A DNA stretch of 64,000 bases from contig NCGN01000004.1 of NCBI GenBank assembly GCA_002281575.1, positions 1 through 64,000 on the forward strand. The letters run 5' to 3'. The position numbers and the translations under genes were made by a program. The DNA is from Sphingobacteriia bacterium 28-36-52. Lineage in GTDB: Bacteria > Bacteroidota > Bacteroidia > Chitinophagales > Chitinophagaceae. Positions 1-7,336 of the stretch are shown one piece after another (within the stretch, counting starts at the first letter, position 1; the number at the start of each line of letters is the position of its first letter). Below the pieces are notes generated by a model that had not been told where the DNA came from, did no database searches, and worked only from the letters and a program-made list of their open reading frames with translations.

Positions 1-1
1 C

Positions 2-390
2 GGTGATGAAGTAGCGAGAGGTACTAATCCACTAAATAAAGACAGTGATGGAGATGGGGTGATTGATGGAAGAGAAGTGAGTGATAATACCAATCCATTA
101 GATGCCTGCTTATTTATCTTGTCTAGTCAGACCGTTACGCCTAGTGCTACTTGGCAGTCAGCAGACTGTGATGGGGATGGTTTAACGAACCAACAGGAAA
201 AAACAAGAGGCACCGATCCATTGAATAAGGATACGGATGGAGATGGTGTGATTGATGGAAAAGAGGTTGCAGATAATACCAACCCATTAGACCAATGTTC
301 ATTGCGATTAGAGAGCCAAACAATTACCCCAAGTACACAATGGTTAAATGGGGATTGTAATGGAGATGGTATAAAGAACGGCCAGCAGTT
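2..390 (+). repeat. 189-bp tandem coding repeat (TSP3 unit)
   Basis: The DNA repeats with a period of 189 bases, which is 63 codons. The segment beginning with the Asn codon at 35 recurs at 224. Each unit has a TDPLNK-type lead, the calcium-loop segment, NTNPLD, an SQTxTPSxxW stretch and DCxGDG. More units probably lie upstream of the window. Confidence 0.8.
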
Positions 391-1129
391 GGTGGTAACG
401 ATGTATGCTACAAAGCCGCAGTTGTTAACGGATGGTACGCTGAATTTCAAGTATGTGACTACTGTTAGAAATTTACGTCCTGAGTCGATGGATGTAAACA
501 GGGTACAAAACAATCTAGCGAATGCTTTTCTGGGACAAACTGCTTTTAAAGTAACTGGTATTAAGTCTTCGGGTACGCTAATTGCGGCTAATAATTATGA
601 TGGAAGAACGCAGACGAATAAGATTGCGAGTGGTAGTAAGATAAGAGGATACAGTAAGGACTCTGTTGTGGTGGATGTGAACGTGTCACCGAATGGGTTT
701 GTTGGCATTGTAAACACTACTGCTGTAGTAGAGGGCACTGGCACTTTCGCACTACCTAATATAGTAAGTTCAACAGATACGACTCTTTCTACGAATGGTC
801 AGATTATGCCTGGTGGATTACCTACCAAAGTGGAGATTCCTAAGGTAGATTACTTTATACCCGATGGTTTTTCACCGAACCGCGATGGCATTAACGATTA
901 CTTTGTTGTTATCCGTCCGTTCCAGGCCATTGTATCAATAGAAGTATTTAATCGTTGGGGTAATGTAGTGTATAAGAACAGTAATTATAACAACGATTGG
1001 GATGGAAGGACAATGCCACAAAATGGAAGTGGGGATGTTCCAGTAGGAACGTACTTCTACATTATTACGAGCAAAGAAAATAGCGGAAAAGTAAAGCAGT
1101 TCAAAGGGTCAATCACATTAAAACGTTAA
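2..1129 (+). CDS. Surface adhesin with TSP3 repeats and gliding-motility-type C-terminal domain (5' partial)
   Basis: This is the C-terminal part of a large secreted protein. The frame is open from base 2, so the true start lies upstream of the window; the GTG at 59 is internal. The N-terminal part has calcium-binding thrombospondin type 3 style repeats of the form [10 protein letters not shown], carried in a 63-residue tandem unit with conserved NTNPLD and DCxGDG motifs. The last 90 residues match the gliding motility-associated (CHU_C, type B) sorting domain: [10 protein letters not shown], then [10 protein letters not shown] and a final GSITLKR. Proteins with this domain leave the cell through the type IX secretion system. 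The PorP/SprF gene 18 bases downstream fits this, since type B substrates are commonly paired with such a partner. The ligand is unknown. Confidence 0.9.
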   Translation, partial: GDEVARGTNPLNKDSDGDGVIDGREVSDNTNPLDACLFILSSQTVTPSATWQSADCDGDGLTNQQEKTRGTDPLNKDTDGDGVIDGKEVADNTNPLDQCSLRLESQTITPSTQWLNGDCNGDGIKNGQQLVVTMYATKPQLLTDGTLNFKYVTTVRNLRPESMDVNRVQNNLANAFLGQTAFKVTGIKSSGTLIAANNYDGRTQTNKIASGSKIRGYSKDSVVVDVNVSPNGFVGIVNTTAVVEGTGTFALPNIVSSTDTTLSTNGQIMPGGLPTKVEIPKVDYFIPDGFSPNRDGINDYFVVIRPFQAIVSIEVFNRWGNVVYKNSNYNNDWDGRTMPQNGSGDVPVGTYFYIITSKENSGKVKQFKGSITLKR

Positions 1130-1147
1130 AATAAAATATAGTGTTAA

Positions 1148-2080
1148 ATGAAAAATAAGTTTCTACTTGTCATAGTAATGTTTACTATCGGTTTGTTGCA
1201 AAATGAGGCGAAAGCCCAGTCGGAGCCCATGTATTCTCAATACATGTTTAATATGCTGAATGTAAATCCTGCTTATGCTGGATCAAGAGGGGTAACGAGT
1301 GCCACTGCCATGTTTAGGAAACAGTGGGTTGATATGCCAGGTGCGCCTCAAACCACTGTGGTGTCTCTTGAGACCTCGCAGCGGGAAGGTAGGGTTGGTT
1401 TGGGTTTACAGCTATTGGACGATAAGATTGGTATTGAAAGAACAACGGGGCTTCTTGCGAGTTATGCTTTTAGAATTCCAGTAAGTGAAAAAGGTGTTTT
1501 ATCGTTTGGAATTAGGGGGGGGCTAATTAATTACCGTGCTAATTTTACACAGGTAAATACGTTTACTCCTAACGATCCTGTTTTCAATCAAAGTGTTGCA
1601 GGTTTTTTACCAGCAGCAGGAGCGGGTGTTCATTTTACGACAGATCGATTTTATGCAGGGATATCCATTCCTTCTTTATTGGAGACGAAGCTGAATGTGC
1701 GTCAACAGGCGGACGTTAAATCTGGTACTTTCAAGAATTTGCATTTTTTCTATACGATGGGCGCTGTTTTTGATTTAAATGATGAGGTAAAATTAAAGCC
1801 CTCCATTTTAGTGAAGCGAGTAAATGGCGCTCCAGTGCAATTTGATTTTAATGCCAATTTTTGGTTGAAGGATATGATTGCCTTTGGTGTTTCTTATAGA
1901 ACCAAAAGTGCCATTGTTGGGTTGGTTGAATGGCAGTTAACCGATCAGTTGCGATTTGGTTATAGCTATGATCATAATATTACAACGTTGCGTCCATATA
2001 GTCAGGGAACGCATGAACTGATGCTACGTTTTGAGCTTGGTTCATCTCGTTCATCATTTGTTTCACCAAGATATTTTTAA
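1148..2080 (+). CDS. PorP/SprF family type IX secretion system membrane protein
   Basis: The 310-residue protein has a signal peptide (residues 1 to about 24, ending KAQS). The family hallmark follows: SQYMFNMLNVNPAYAGSRG near residue 30, then FRKQWVDMPGAPQT. The rest alternates short hydrophobic and polar strands, as in an outer-membrane beta-barrel, and ends in a strand with a terminal aromatic residue (RYF). PorP/SprF proteins are outer-membrane partners needed to secrete or anchor type B type IX substrates. The gene lies between the adhesin (18 bases upstream) and the OmpA-like gene (3 bases downstream), so the three form one operon. The family has many paralogs per genome, so this copy probably serves the neighbouring adhesin (inference). 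Confidence 0.92.
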   Translation: MKNKFLLVIVMFTIGLLQNEAKAQSEPMYSQYMFNMLNVNPAYAGSRGVTSATAMFRKQWVDMPGAPQTTVVSLETSQREGRVGLGLQLLDDKIGIERTTGLLASYAFRIPVSEKGVLSFGIRGGLINYRANFTQVNTFTPNDPVFNQSVAGFLPAAGAGVHFTTDRFYAGISIPSLLETKLNVRQQADVKSGTFKNLHFFYTMGAVFDLNDEVKLKPSILVKRVNGAPVQFDFNANFWLKDMIAFGVSYRTKSAIVGLVEWQLTDQLRFGYSYDHNITTLRPYSQGTHELMLRFELGSSRSSFVSPRYF

Positions 2081-2083
2081 TTT

Positions 2084-4237
2084 ATGCGTTTATTATCTTT
2101 ACTCTTCATTATTTTATTATTTGATTTAGGTTTGGCTTCTGCAGCTGATCAACCCAAGCAAACGGCTTCGCAACAAATCAAGCGTCAGGCGGACAAAATG
2201 CATGCAAGTAAAATGTATTTTGCTGCAATCCCCTTTTACCAAAAGCTATTGTCTCAGCAAGCCGATAGTGAGAATGCCTGGAAGTTGGCTGATTGTTATT
2301 GGCATATTGGTTACTATGATAGTGCTGTTGTCTATTTAAAGAAGGCCAATATCCATCCAACAATTTCAAATGAAAGATTAGCCGAATATTATATAAGAAA
2401 AGGCGATTATGATATGGCGATAACCCAGTTAGACGAAGCTATTACGCATGCCAATGAAAAAGAGAAAGCCTATTTACGCAATAAAAAACAGTCAGCGACG
2501 AACTATAAATTATTGCTTAAAGATTCTGCCGACTGGTCTGTTGCGTATTTGTCCGTTAATACAAGTGCTAGAGAATATGCACCTAGTTTGTATAATGGGG
2601 AGTTGTATTTTATTTCGAATAGAGATGCGGGCTTTATTGTGCCTAAAACGAATCTAACGGATGGATTGCCTTATGATGGTGTTTACAATGCAGGTGCATT
2701 GCCTTATTTACGTTCGGTGAATCCGGTTGCAGTAAAACGCATGCCACTAAAGCACAATAGTCGTCTTTTAGTGGATTTAACGCCCAATACGAGTAACGAT
2801 AACAATGTATTGCAGCCTGTGTCTCGCATACAAATGCGCACTCCTTCAGGATCCATGCTGCCTAGGATTTTGAAAAATGCGGTTTTCAGAGGTCATGTTG
2901 GCCCGATTAGTTTAGCCAATAATAGCAGTGAAATTTACTTTACAAGAACTTCACGTCGTAAGGTAAATGGTATATTTCAGCTTGAGATTTGCAAGTCAGT
3001 GAAAAAGGGCAATGGTTGGTCTACTCCTGTCGTATTAGCGATTAATGATTCCTTGTCTTCGTCTTTTCATCCTTATTATGATGAGAAGAATCAGGCTTTG
3101 TATTTTTCTAGTGACAGAGCTGGTGGTCAAGGTGGTGCGGATATTTATAAATCAAGCCTTGAGTCAGGTGGCACTTGGTCACAGCCTGTTAATTTGGGCT
3201 CCACTATCAACAGTATGAAAGATGAAGGTTTTCCAACGGTATCTGATGGCAAACTTTATTTTTCTTCCAATGGCTGGCCAGGACTTGGAGGTGTAGATAT
3301 TTTCACTGTTGACTTAAAAGAATTAAGCAGTGCTCCCAAAAATCTCGGATTTCCCATTAACTCTAATTCAGATGATTACTCCATTGTGTTTTTAGATACA
3401 AAGTCAGTTGGCTATTTTGCCACCAATCGATACGGAAGTGATGATATCTTAGGTTTTAACTATGCTCCAAAATACGTTACTGTAAAGAGCGCGGTTACGA
3501 ATGAAAAAACTGGGCTTAGACAAGCAGGGGTAAAAGTGGTTTTAGAACAGCAAGAAGCCAATAATACTTGGAAGGAATTGGACAGTTATGTTACCGATCA
3601 TAAGGGGGTATATACCTTTAAGGTGCGACCCAATCAATCGAATTATCGTTTTAGATTATTGGGCGAGAATGTTGCTACAGCTGAAAAGATCCAGTACTTT
3701 GATACGGAAGGGGTAACTGCATCAAAAGAATTAGCGGCCATTGATCTTGCTGTGCAAGCAAATACGAATACCAATGAACAATCAGAATCAGCTACATCAA
3801 GTGAATCAGCGGTAAACACGAATGTATCTTCCCCAACCACATTAGCTAAGTCTGATAAAGTAGCTTCAATAAGTAATGATATAAACAGTAGTACTACACA
3901 AAGAACTACTTTTAGGATTTACCACTATTTCAATAGTGCGGGATATGTGTTGGAAAGCCACAAAGATTTGCAGAAATTGATTAACTTGATGAATAGCAAT
4001 AGCGGATTAAGATTGAAGATTTCTTCTGCTGCAGATTGTTATGGAACTGCGGCTTTGAACTTAGCATTGTCTAAGAATAGGGCAATGTATATTAAATCTC
4101 AATTCCCAAGATCATTACAAGGAAGAATTAGTGTGAACTGGTATGGAGATACAAAGCCAGCGAAACCATGTAATGATAAAAACCGAACTTATCTTTCCGA
4201 ACAAATCAACCGATATACACAAATAGAAATATTGTAA
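2084..4237 (+). CDS. TPR-PD40-OmpA outer-membrane/periplasmic protein
   Basis: The protein has 717 residues. It has a signal peptide (about 1-20), TPR-like helices (about 30-135), and a WD40/PD40-type propeller with repeated LYFSS blades (ALYFSSDRAGGQGGADIY, then LYFSSNGWPGLGGVDIF). A carboxypeptidase-regulatory-like beta sandwich follows at about 463-545, then a low-complexity Ser/Thr/Asn linker (about 560-605). The C-terminal OmpA-type domain keeps the peptidoglycan-binding pattern D-x-x-G, N, L-S-x-x-R (ADCYG...LSKNR). This architecture is typical of Bacteroidota proteins encoded beside PorP/SprF, including PorE-like proteins that tie the type IX machinery to peptidoglycan. It is the last gene of the operon and is followed by a terminator. 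Its exact role is inferred from architecture and context. Confidence 0.88.
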   Translation: MRLLSLLFIILLFDLGLASAADQPKQTASQQIKRQADKMHASKMYFAAIPFYQKLLSQQADSENAWKLADCYWHIGYYDSAVVYLKKANIHPTISNERLAEYYIRKGDYDMAITQLDEAITHANEKEKAYLRNKKQSATNYKLLLKDSADWSVAYLSVNTSAREYAPSLYNGELYFISNRDAGFIVPKTNLTDGLPYDGVYNAGALPYLRSVNPVAVKRMPLKHNSRLLVDLTPNTSNDNNVLQPVSRIQMRTPSGSMLPRILKNAVFRGHVGPISLANNSSEIYFTRTSRRKVNGIFQLEICKSVKKGNGWSTPVVLAINDSLSSSFHPYYDEKNQALYFSSDRAGGQGGADIYKSSLESGGTWSQPVNLGSTINSMKDEGFPTVSDGKLYFSSNGWPGLGGVDIFTVDLKELSSAPKNLGFPINSNSDDYSIVFLDTKSVGYFATNRYGSDDILGFNYAPKYVTVKSAVTNEKTGLRQAGVKVVLEQQEANNTWKELDSYVTDHKGVYTFKVRPNQSNYRFRLLGENVATAEKIQYFDTEGVTASKELAAIDLAVQANTNTNEQSESATSSESAVNTNVSSPTTLAKSDKVASISNDINSSTTQRTTFRIYHYFNSAGYVLESHKDLQKLINLMNSNSGLRLKISSAADCYGTAALNLALSKNRAMYIKSQFPRSLQGRISVNWYGDTKPAKPCNDKNRTYLSEQINRYTQIEIL

Positions 4238-4280
4238 GTTTTTACCCCCCCCCGAAATGCAATTTTTATTGCTTAATTAA

Positions 4281-4313
4281 AGTCCACAGCATTTGTTGTG
4301 GACTTTTTATTTT
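4281..4313 (+). terminator. Rho-independent terminator of the adhesin/PorP/OmpA operon
   Basis: An 8-bp perfect stem (AGTCCACA at 4281-4288, TGTGGACT at 4297-4304) with an 8-base loop is followed by TTTTATTTT. It lies 44 bases after the stop of the OmpA-like gene. Confidence 0.85.
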
Positions 4314-4728
4314 AGTAAAAAAAGTCAATTGGTATACTAGGTTGATTATTTAATTATAGTAATGAATTTTTTTGTGTTTAATTACTAATATTTGAATTTA
4401 CTTGTTACAATACTTCCAAAGTTTTATAGTGTTATTAATTAAATTTAGAGCTGTCAATCAAAAGATGCAGAACTTATTTATTAAAATCTTTTTCTTAGTG
4501 TTTCTTCTTCTTAATTATTTTAATTCAGTTGCTCAATTTGACAGCGCAGTTTCAAATAAGGTTCACAAGATTTTTAGGGTTTCTAATCAAGCTTCTTATA
4601 AATTAGCTTTGGACATTTGGGATAGTTTATACTTTAATGGCGGAAAAAACTATATGTATCATATTGCTCCAATCGCGAAATGGCAAGCATTCATAAGTAG
4701 TATTGACACTAATTATATTTTGTTGGAC

Positions 4729-4756
4729 TGTATCGACCCCCTAAATAGCTGGACAA
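4729..4756. repeat. Left terminal inverted repeat of the IS3 element
   Basis: It starts TGTATCGACCCC and ends GGACAA. It pairs with 6032-6058 in inverted orientation, with a few mismatches and one length difference in the middle. Confidence 0.85.
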
Positions 4757-4793
4757 GATTGTAACAACAGTTAAGTCACTAAATTTAGGAATC

Positions 4794-5111
4794 ATGTCAA
4801 GAACAAGAAGGAGTTTCTCGGCTTCGGAGAAACTGTCAATCATCAATGAAGCAGATCAAATAGGTGTAAGTGCAACCTTACGCAAACACAATCTTTCCCC
4901 AACGGTATTTAGGCGGTGGAAGGAGAATTTTAATGAAGGAGGTGTAGCCAATCTTCAATCGTATGTAAAGCTTCGTAATCCAGAACTAGAAGCCTTGGAA
5001 GAACAAGTTCGTTTGCTGAAGAATATAGTAGCTAAGCAGCAAATTGAACTAGAGTTCAAAACAGAGCTTTTAAAAAAAAGTCAATTCCACGAGCAGCGTC
5101 GGTCGAAGTAA
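4794..5111 (+). CDS. IS3-family transposase OrfA (helix-turn-helix subunit)
   Basis: The 105-residue protein begins with a helix-turn-helix of the transposase_8 type: FSASEKLSIINEA, then GVSATLRKHNLSPTVFRRW. A coiled-coil/leucine zipper-like segment follows (about 60-98, with LEALEEQVRLLKNIVAKQ). It binds the element ends. The stop overlaps the start of orfB (TAATG at 5109-5113). A run of eight A at 5072-5079 lies where the orfB frame is already open in the -1 register, so a -1 frameshift could make an OrfAB fusion, the active transposase in most IS3 elements. Confidence 0.92.
   Translation: MSRTRRSFSASEKLSIINEADQIGVSATLRKHNLSPTVFRRWKENFNEGGVANLQSYVKLRNPELEALEEQVRLLKNIVAKQQIELEFKTELLKKSQFHEQRRSK
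5072..5080 (+). promoter_or_regulatory. Probable -1 ribosomal frameshift site in the IS3 element
   Basis: In the orfA frame the codons at 5073-5078 are AAA AAA preceded by A, which is the A AAA AAA slippery heptamer. After a -1 slip, reading continues from 5078 without a stop through 5111 into orfB. I did not establish a downstream stimulatory structure. Confidence 0.6.
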
Positions 5112-6046
5112 TGCAGCAATTTCAGTCACATCCAATGGTAAGTAAACAGGATCTTTTGTCTTGGTCAGGTGTTACCCGCAGTAGTTATTACTACAAGCGA
5201 GGGGATGGTTTACGTGGTCGTAAACCATCCCAAATGACCGTTACGCAAGACGGGGAACTTGTTGCTAACACGGAAGTGGTTAATGTAGTAGAAGCTATTC
5301 TGCAACAAGAATTTTGCTGTTATGGCTACAAAAATGTTTGGGATGAACTCAAAGACTTGGGCTACATCATTAATCATAAGAAAGTATACAGGCTGATGAA
5401 GATCAACCATTTACTGTTCAATCGTCGCATTGGTTCCATTGGTGTTCCTCGACAGTTTGTACGCTTCAGAAAGATTAAGGCAGAAAAGCCTCTTGAACAC
5501 CTGTGCATGGACATCAAGTACATACACATTCATGGGGCTCAAAGAAATGCTTTGCTGTTGACAGTTATTGATGCTTTTAGCCGAAAAGTATTGACGCATA
5601 TGCTTCGCTTTAACATCAAAAAAGGTGATGTGATTATTTTACTGTCACTACTACTAATGGAATACAAGATTGAAAACGTTACGCTAAGAAACGATAATGG
5701 ATCGCAGTTCATCGCAACCGTTGTTAGGCAGTTCTTAAAGGAAAAGGGTGTTAATCAGGAATTTACCCATGTAGCCACACCTGAAGAAAATGCCTATATA
5801 GAATCGCTTCATAGCAATGTTCAAAGAGAAGTGGTTGAACGATATGAGTTCGAATCCATTTATCATGCGCAATTAATTTTTAACCGCTATTACGACTGGT
5901 ATAATAATCACCGGAAGCATGGCTCATTAGGCAGAAAATCACCAGAACAATTCTTGAAACTCTTTAACCAAAAATCCGTACCCTATAAAACAGAAAAAAA
6001 ATCAGATATTGTCTCAAATTTTAACCCTGTTTTGTCCAAAAATTAA
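5111..6046 (+). CDS. IS3-family transposase OrfB (DDE integrase domain)
   Basis: The 311-residue protein has the HTH_21-like N-terminal region (about 50-115) and a retroviral-type integrase core. The catalytic residues can be placed as D134 (LCMDIKYIH), D195 (RNDNGSQF) and E231 (ENAYIESLH), with 35 residues between the last two, the DD(35)E spacing of IS3 transposases. A C-terminal YNNHRKHGSLGRKSPEQF block is also typical. All three acidic residues are present and the length is normal. It probably acts as an OrfAB fusion made by frameshifting at 5072-5080; the TAATG overlap with orfA also permits coupled re-initiation. Confidence 0.93.
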   Translation: MQQFQSHPMVSKQDLLSWSGVTRSSYYYKRGDGLRGRKPSQMTVTQDGELVANTEVVNVVEAILQQEFCCYGYKNVWDELKDLGYIINHKKVYRLMKINHLLFNRRIGSIGVPRQFVRFRKIKAEKPLEHLCMDIKYIHIHGAQRNALLLTVIDAFSRKVLTHMLRFNIKKGDVIILLSLLLMEYKIENVTLRNDNGSQFIATVVRQFLKEKGVNQEFTHVATPEENAYIESLHSNVQREVVERYEFESIYHAQLIFNRYYDWYNNHRKHGSLGRKSPEQFLKLFNQKSVPYKTEKKSDIVSNFNPVLSKN

Positions 6047-6058
6047 GGGGTCGATACA
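6032..6058. repeat. Right terminal inverted repeat of the IS3 element
   Basis: It starts TTGTCC and ends GGGGTCGATACA, the inverted match of the left end. The orfB stop (6044-6046) lies inside it. Confidence 0.85.
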
Positions 6059-6243
6059 GGATTCCATTCATTCTAAAGTTCAAAATTTAGATTTAGTAAT
6101 ACTTGATATGGAATTAAATGCTCGGAAGGTGTTAGAAAATTAAGCTAAGATTGTTGATTTGGGCATTACCTTGTATTTTTATATTAGCTAAGAAAATCTA
6201 ATCAAGGAAAAGCTGAAATGATTTATGCCTCAATCTAAATTTC

Positions 6244-6912
6244 ATGGAGAAGAAATTTAATGATCCAAGATTAATTTCTATTAAAACACAGGTGCAATCC
6301 ATTGGTTGGTTGAGTGTCTTGTTACCTGTAGCCATGCCTGCTGGTAACTATTTTTTAGCAGGTTGTGGTTTCATTCAAGAATCTGTAAGTGATTACTATT
6401 ATACAATTACTGGTGATTTACTGGTGGGCTTATTATGTGCTGTGGCATTGTTTCTCATTTCTTATAAAGGATATCCTGGAGAACGTTTAGATAACTTTCT
6501 GTCTTCATTGGCAGGGATATTAGCATTGGGTGTAGCTTTTTTTCCTACCAATGAAACTAGTGCAGATAGCTGTGCAATTATTCATCTTCCTTTGAATGAT
6601 TTGCGTAATAATCTCCATAATGTTTTTTCAGCAGCATTATTTTTGGTGTTGTCATCTATCTCTTTATTCATGTTTACCAAAAGTAAGGGGGCAGTCATGA
6701 CGAAGCAGAAAAAAATGCGTAATCGTGTATATCGAATTTGTGGAGTGTTAATGTTGATTTGTATTGTTGTATTAGCATTCTATACAAATGTGCGGGACAA
6801 TATGCTTTGGTTAAAACAATATAAGCCAGTCTTCTGGTTGGAATCCATGGCACTATTGGCTTTTGGTATTTCATGGCTCGTAAAAGGGGGATTGTTCTTA
6901 AAAGATAAATAA
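6244..6912 (+). CDS. DUF998-type integral membrane protein
   Basis: The 222-residue protein has six or seven hydrophobic segments, including residues near 22-40, 58-75, 86-100, 128-146, 163-182 and 198-215. Motifs shared with Bacteroidota DUF998 proteins are SVSDYYYTITGDLLVG in the first loop, SYKGYPGE, and LALGVAFFPTNE. The biochemical function is unknown. The start ATG at 6244 directly precedes the hydrophilic N-terminus. It stands alone between the broken exported-protein gene and the hairpin cluster that precedes the integrated element, so it belongs to the original chromosome. Confidence 0.75.
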   Translation: MEKKFNDPRLISIKTQVQSIGWLSVLLPVAMPAGNYFLAGCGFIQESVSDYYYTITGDLLVGLLCAVALFLISYKGYPGERLDNFLSSLAGILALGVAFFPTNETSADSCAIIHLPLNDLRNNLHNVFSAALFLVLSSISLFMFTKSKGAVMTKQKKMRNRVYRICGVLMLICIVVLAFYTNVRDNMLWLKQYKPVFWLESMALLAFGISWLVKGGLFLKDK

Positions 6913-7107
6913 AGAGCTACGTTTGTCGTCTTACCTTGCAAGCCAAGATTGTCGGTCTGCGACCGACTTCTTCCCGTATTGAACTTACTCAAACCCATCG
7001 CAACAACCAAAGGTTGTTGCAGGGTTTATTTTCGCTCATCGCCTCATTCAAGTAAACTTGACTCGGCTCTTCGCAAAAATAAACCCCCGCAGCTGTTGCT
7101 GCGAGGG
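6913..7107. other. Intergenic hairpin cluster with opposing terminators
   Basis: Three inverted repeats are visible. The first is GTCGGTC-tgc-GACCGAC at 6951-6967. The second is AAACCC..GCAACAACC-aaa-GGTTGTTGC..GGGTTT at 6991-7027, followed by ATTTTCG, which would terminate the DUF998 gene on the + strand. The third is at 7081-7110. A smaller palindrome, TCAAGT-aa-ACTTGA, sits at 7048-7061. No gene is supported here; a 64-codon frame across it looks spurious. Confidence 0.6.
6991..7031 (+). terminator. Probable terminator of the DUF998 gene
   Basis: A nine-base perfect inner stem (7000-7008 with 7012-7020, loop AAA) sits inside a six-base outer stem AAACCC/GGGTTT (6991-6996 with 7022-7027). 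It is followed by ATTTT. Confidence 0.65.
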
Positions 7108-7110
7108 TTT
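7066..7110 (-). terminator. Orphaned original terminator of the tRNA-Arg gene
   Basis: Read on the minus strand, the displaced tRNA 3' end at 7108-7123 is followed at once by a hairpin of six plus six base pairs (arms 7098-7110 and 7081-7093, loop 7094-7097). After the hairpin comes GTTTATTTTTG. This is where the tRNA's own terminator stood before the island separated it from the tRNA body (inference from position and orientation). Confidence 0.65.
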
Positions 7111-7123
7111 GTGGTCTCGCCAA
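7108..7123. repeat. attL: displaced tRNA-Arg 3'-end copy (16-bp direct repeat)
   Basis: TTTGTGGTCTCGCCAA at 7108-7123 is identical to 23475-23490. The right copy is the last part of tRNA-Arg(CCT), covering part of the T stem, the acceptor 3' strand, the discriminator and four bases beyond. The left copy has no tRNA body attached. This is the expected scar of a tyrosine recombinase integrating into a tRNA 3' end, and the integrase gene starts 213 bases inside. Confidence 0.88.
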
Positions 7124-7336
7124 AACCGTCAATAAGTTATTGATTCTATTTGTTTTTGTATTGTTTTTTGCAGCGCACCTAGGTGCGCTGTTGTTATTTA
7201 TTGGCCAGCCCAGAAAAAAATTTAATAATTCAAAAAAATTGTAAGAGTGTTGTATTCAACTATAATTACAACTATAAATAATTATAAATCAATTAATTAT
7301 AATAAAACTAATATTAATTAATATAAAAATACAATC
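7124..7336. other. Element left end upstream of the integrase
   Basis: This stretch contains a perfect 20-bp palindrome at 7171-7190. From 7230 it is an extremely AT-rich leader with CAACTATAA occurring twice (near 7257 and 7269) and several ATTAATTATAA-like words. Repeats of this kind beside an integrase could be arm-type integrase or excisionase sites (inference). No gene is supported. Confidence 0.45.
7171..7190. repeat. 20-bp perfect palindrome
   Basis: CAGCGCACCTAGGTGCGCTG equals its own reverse complement. It is GC-rich inside an AT-rich region, is preceded by TTGTTTTTTG and is followed by TTGTTATTT. It may be a bidirectional terminator shielding the integrase, or a protein site. Confidence 0.7.

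Larger units (their letters stand above)
4729..6058 (+). mobile_element. IS3-family insertion sequence, about 1.33 kb
   Basis: The element begins TGTATCGACCCC at 4729 and ends with the reverse complement of the same 12 bases at 6058. Inverted similarity extends to about 27 bases, through the GGACAA block. It has the TG...CA ends usual for IS3. Flanks are GGAC on the left (4725-4728) and GGAT on the right (6059-6062), a 3- to 4-base target duplication with one possible later change. It carries overlapping orfA and orfB with a DDE catalytic triad. Both ends and both frames look intact, so it may still be active. Confidence 0.9.
4465..6143 (+). pseudogene. Small exported-protein gene interrupted by an IS3-family element
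   Basis: The left part runs from ATG 4465 to 4728 and encodes a signal peptide (ending SVAQ, about residues 1-23) and 65 further residues. The element enters at the Asp codon 4726-4728. If the element and one copy of the short target duplication are removed, the frame continues from 6063 through 26 more codons (starting SIHSKVQNLD) to TAA at 6141-6143. The ancestral product would be 114 residues. As it stands, the left part reads 12 residues into the element and stops at 4762-4764. I do not recognise the family. The earlier TTG at 4402 is an unlikely start because the signal peptide begins at 4465. Confidence 0.8.

Noticed and set aside
4245..4253. Run of nine C after the OmpA-like gene
   Set aside because: It is intergenic and does not affect any frame; it may be a sequencing length ambiguity but has no evident function.
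7108..7123. Second tRNA gene or tRNA pseudogene at the left edge of the element
   Set aside because: Only the 16-bp 3' portion is present with no D or anticodon arm, which fits an attachment site.
6949..7143. 64-codon frame across the hairpin cluster
   Set aside because: It is made of inverted repeats and terminators and has no protein-like composition.
7230..7336. CRISPR or iteron array upstream of the integrase
   Set aside because: The repeated words are short, irregular and AT-rich with no constant spacing; at most they are integrase arm sites.
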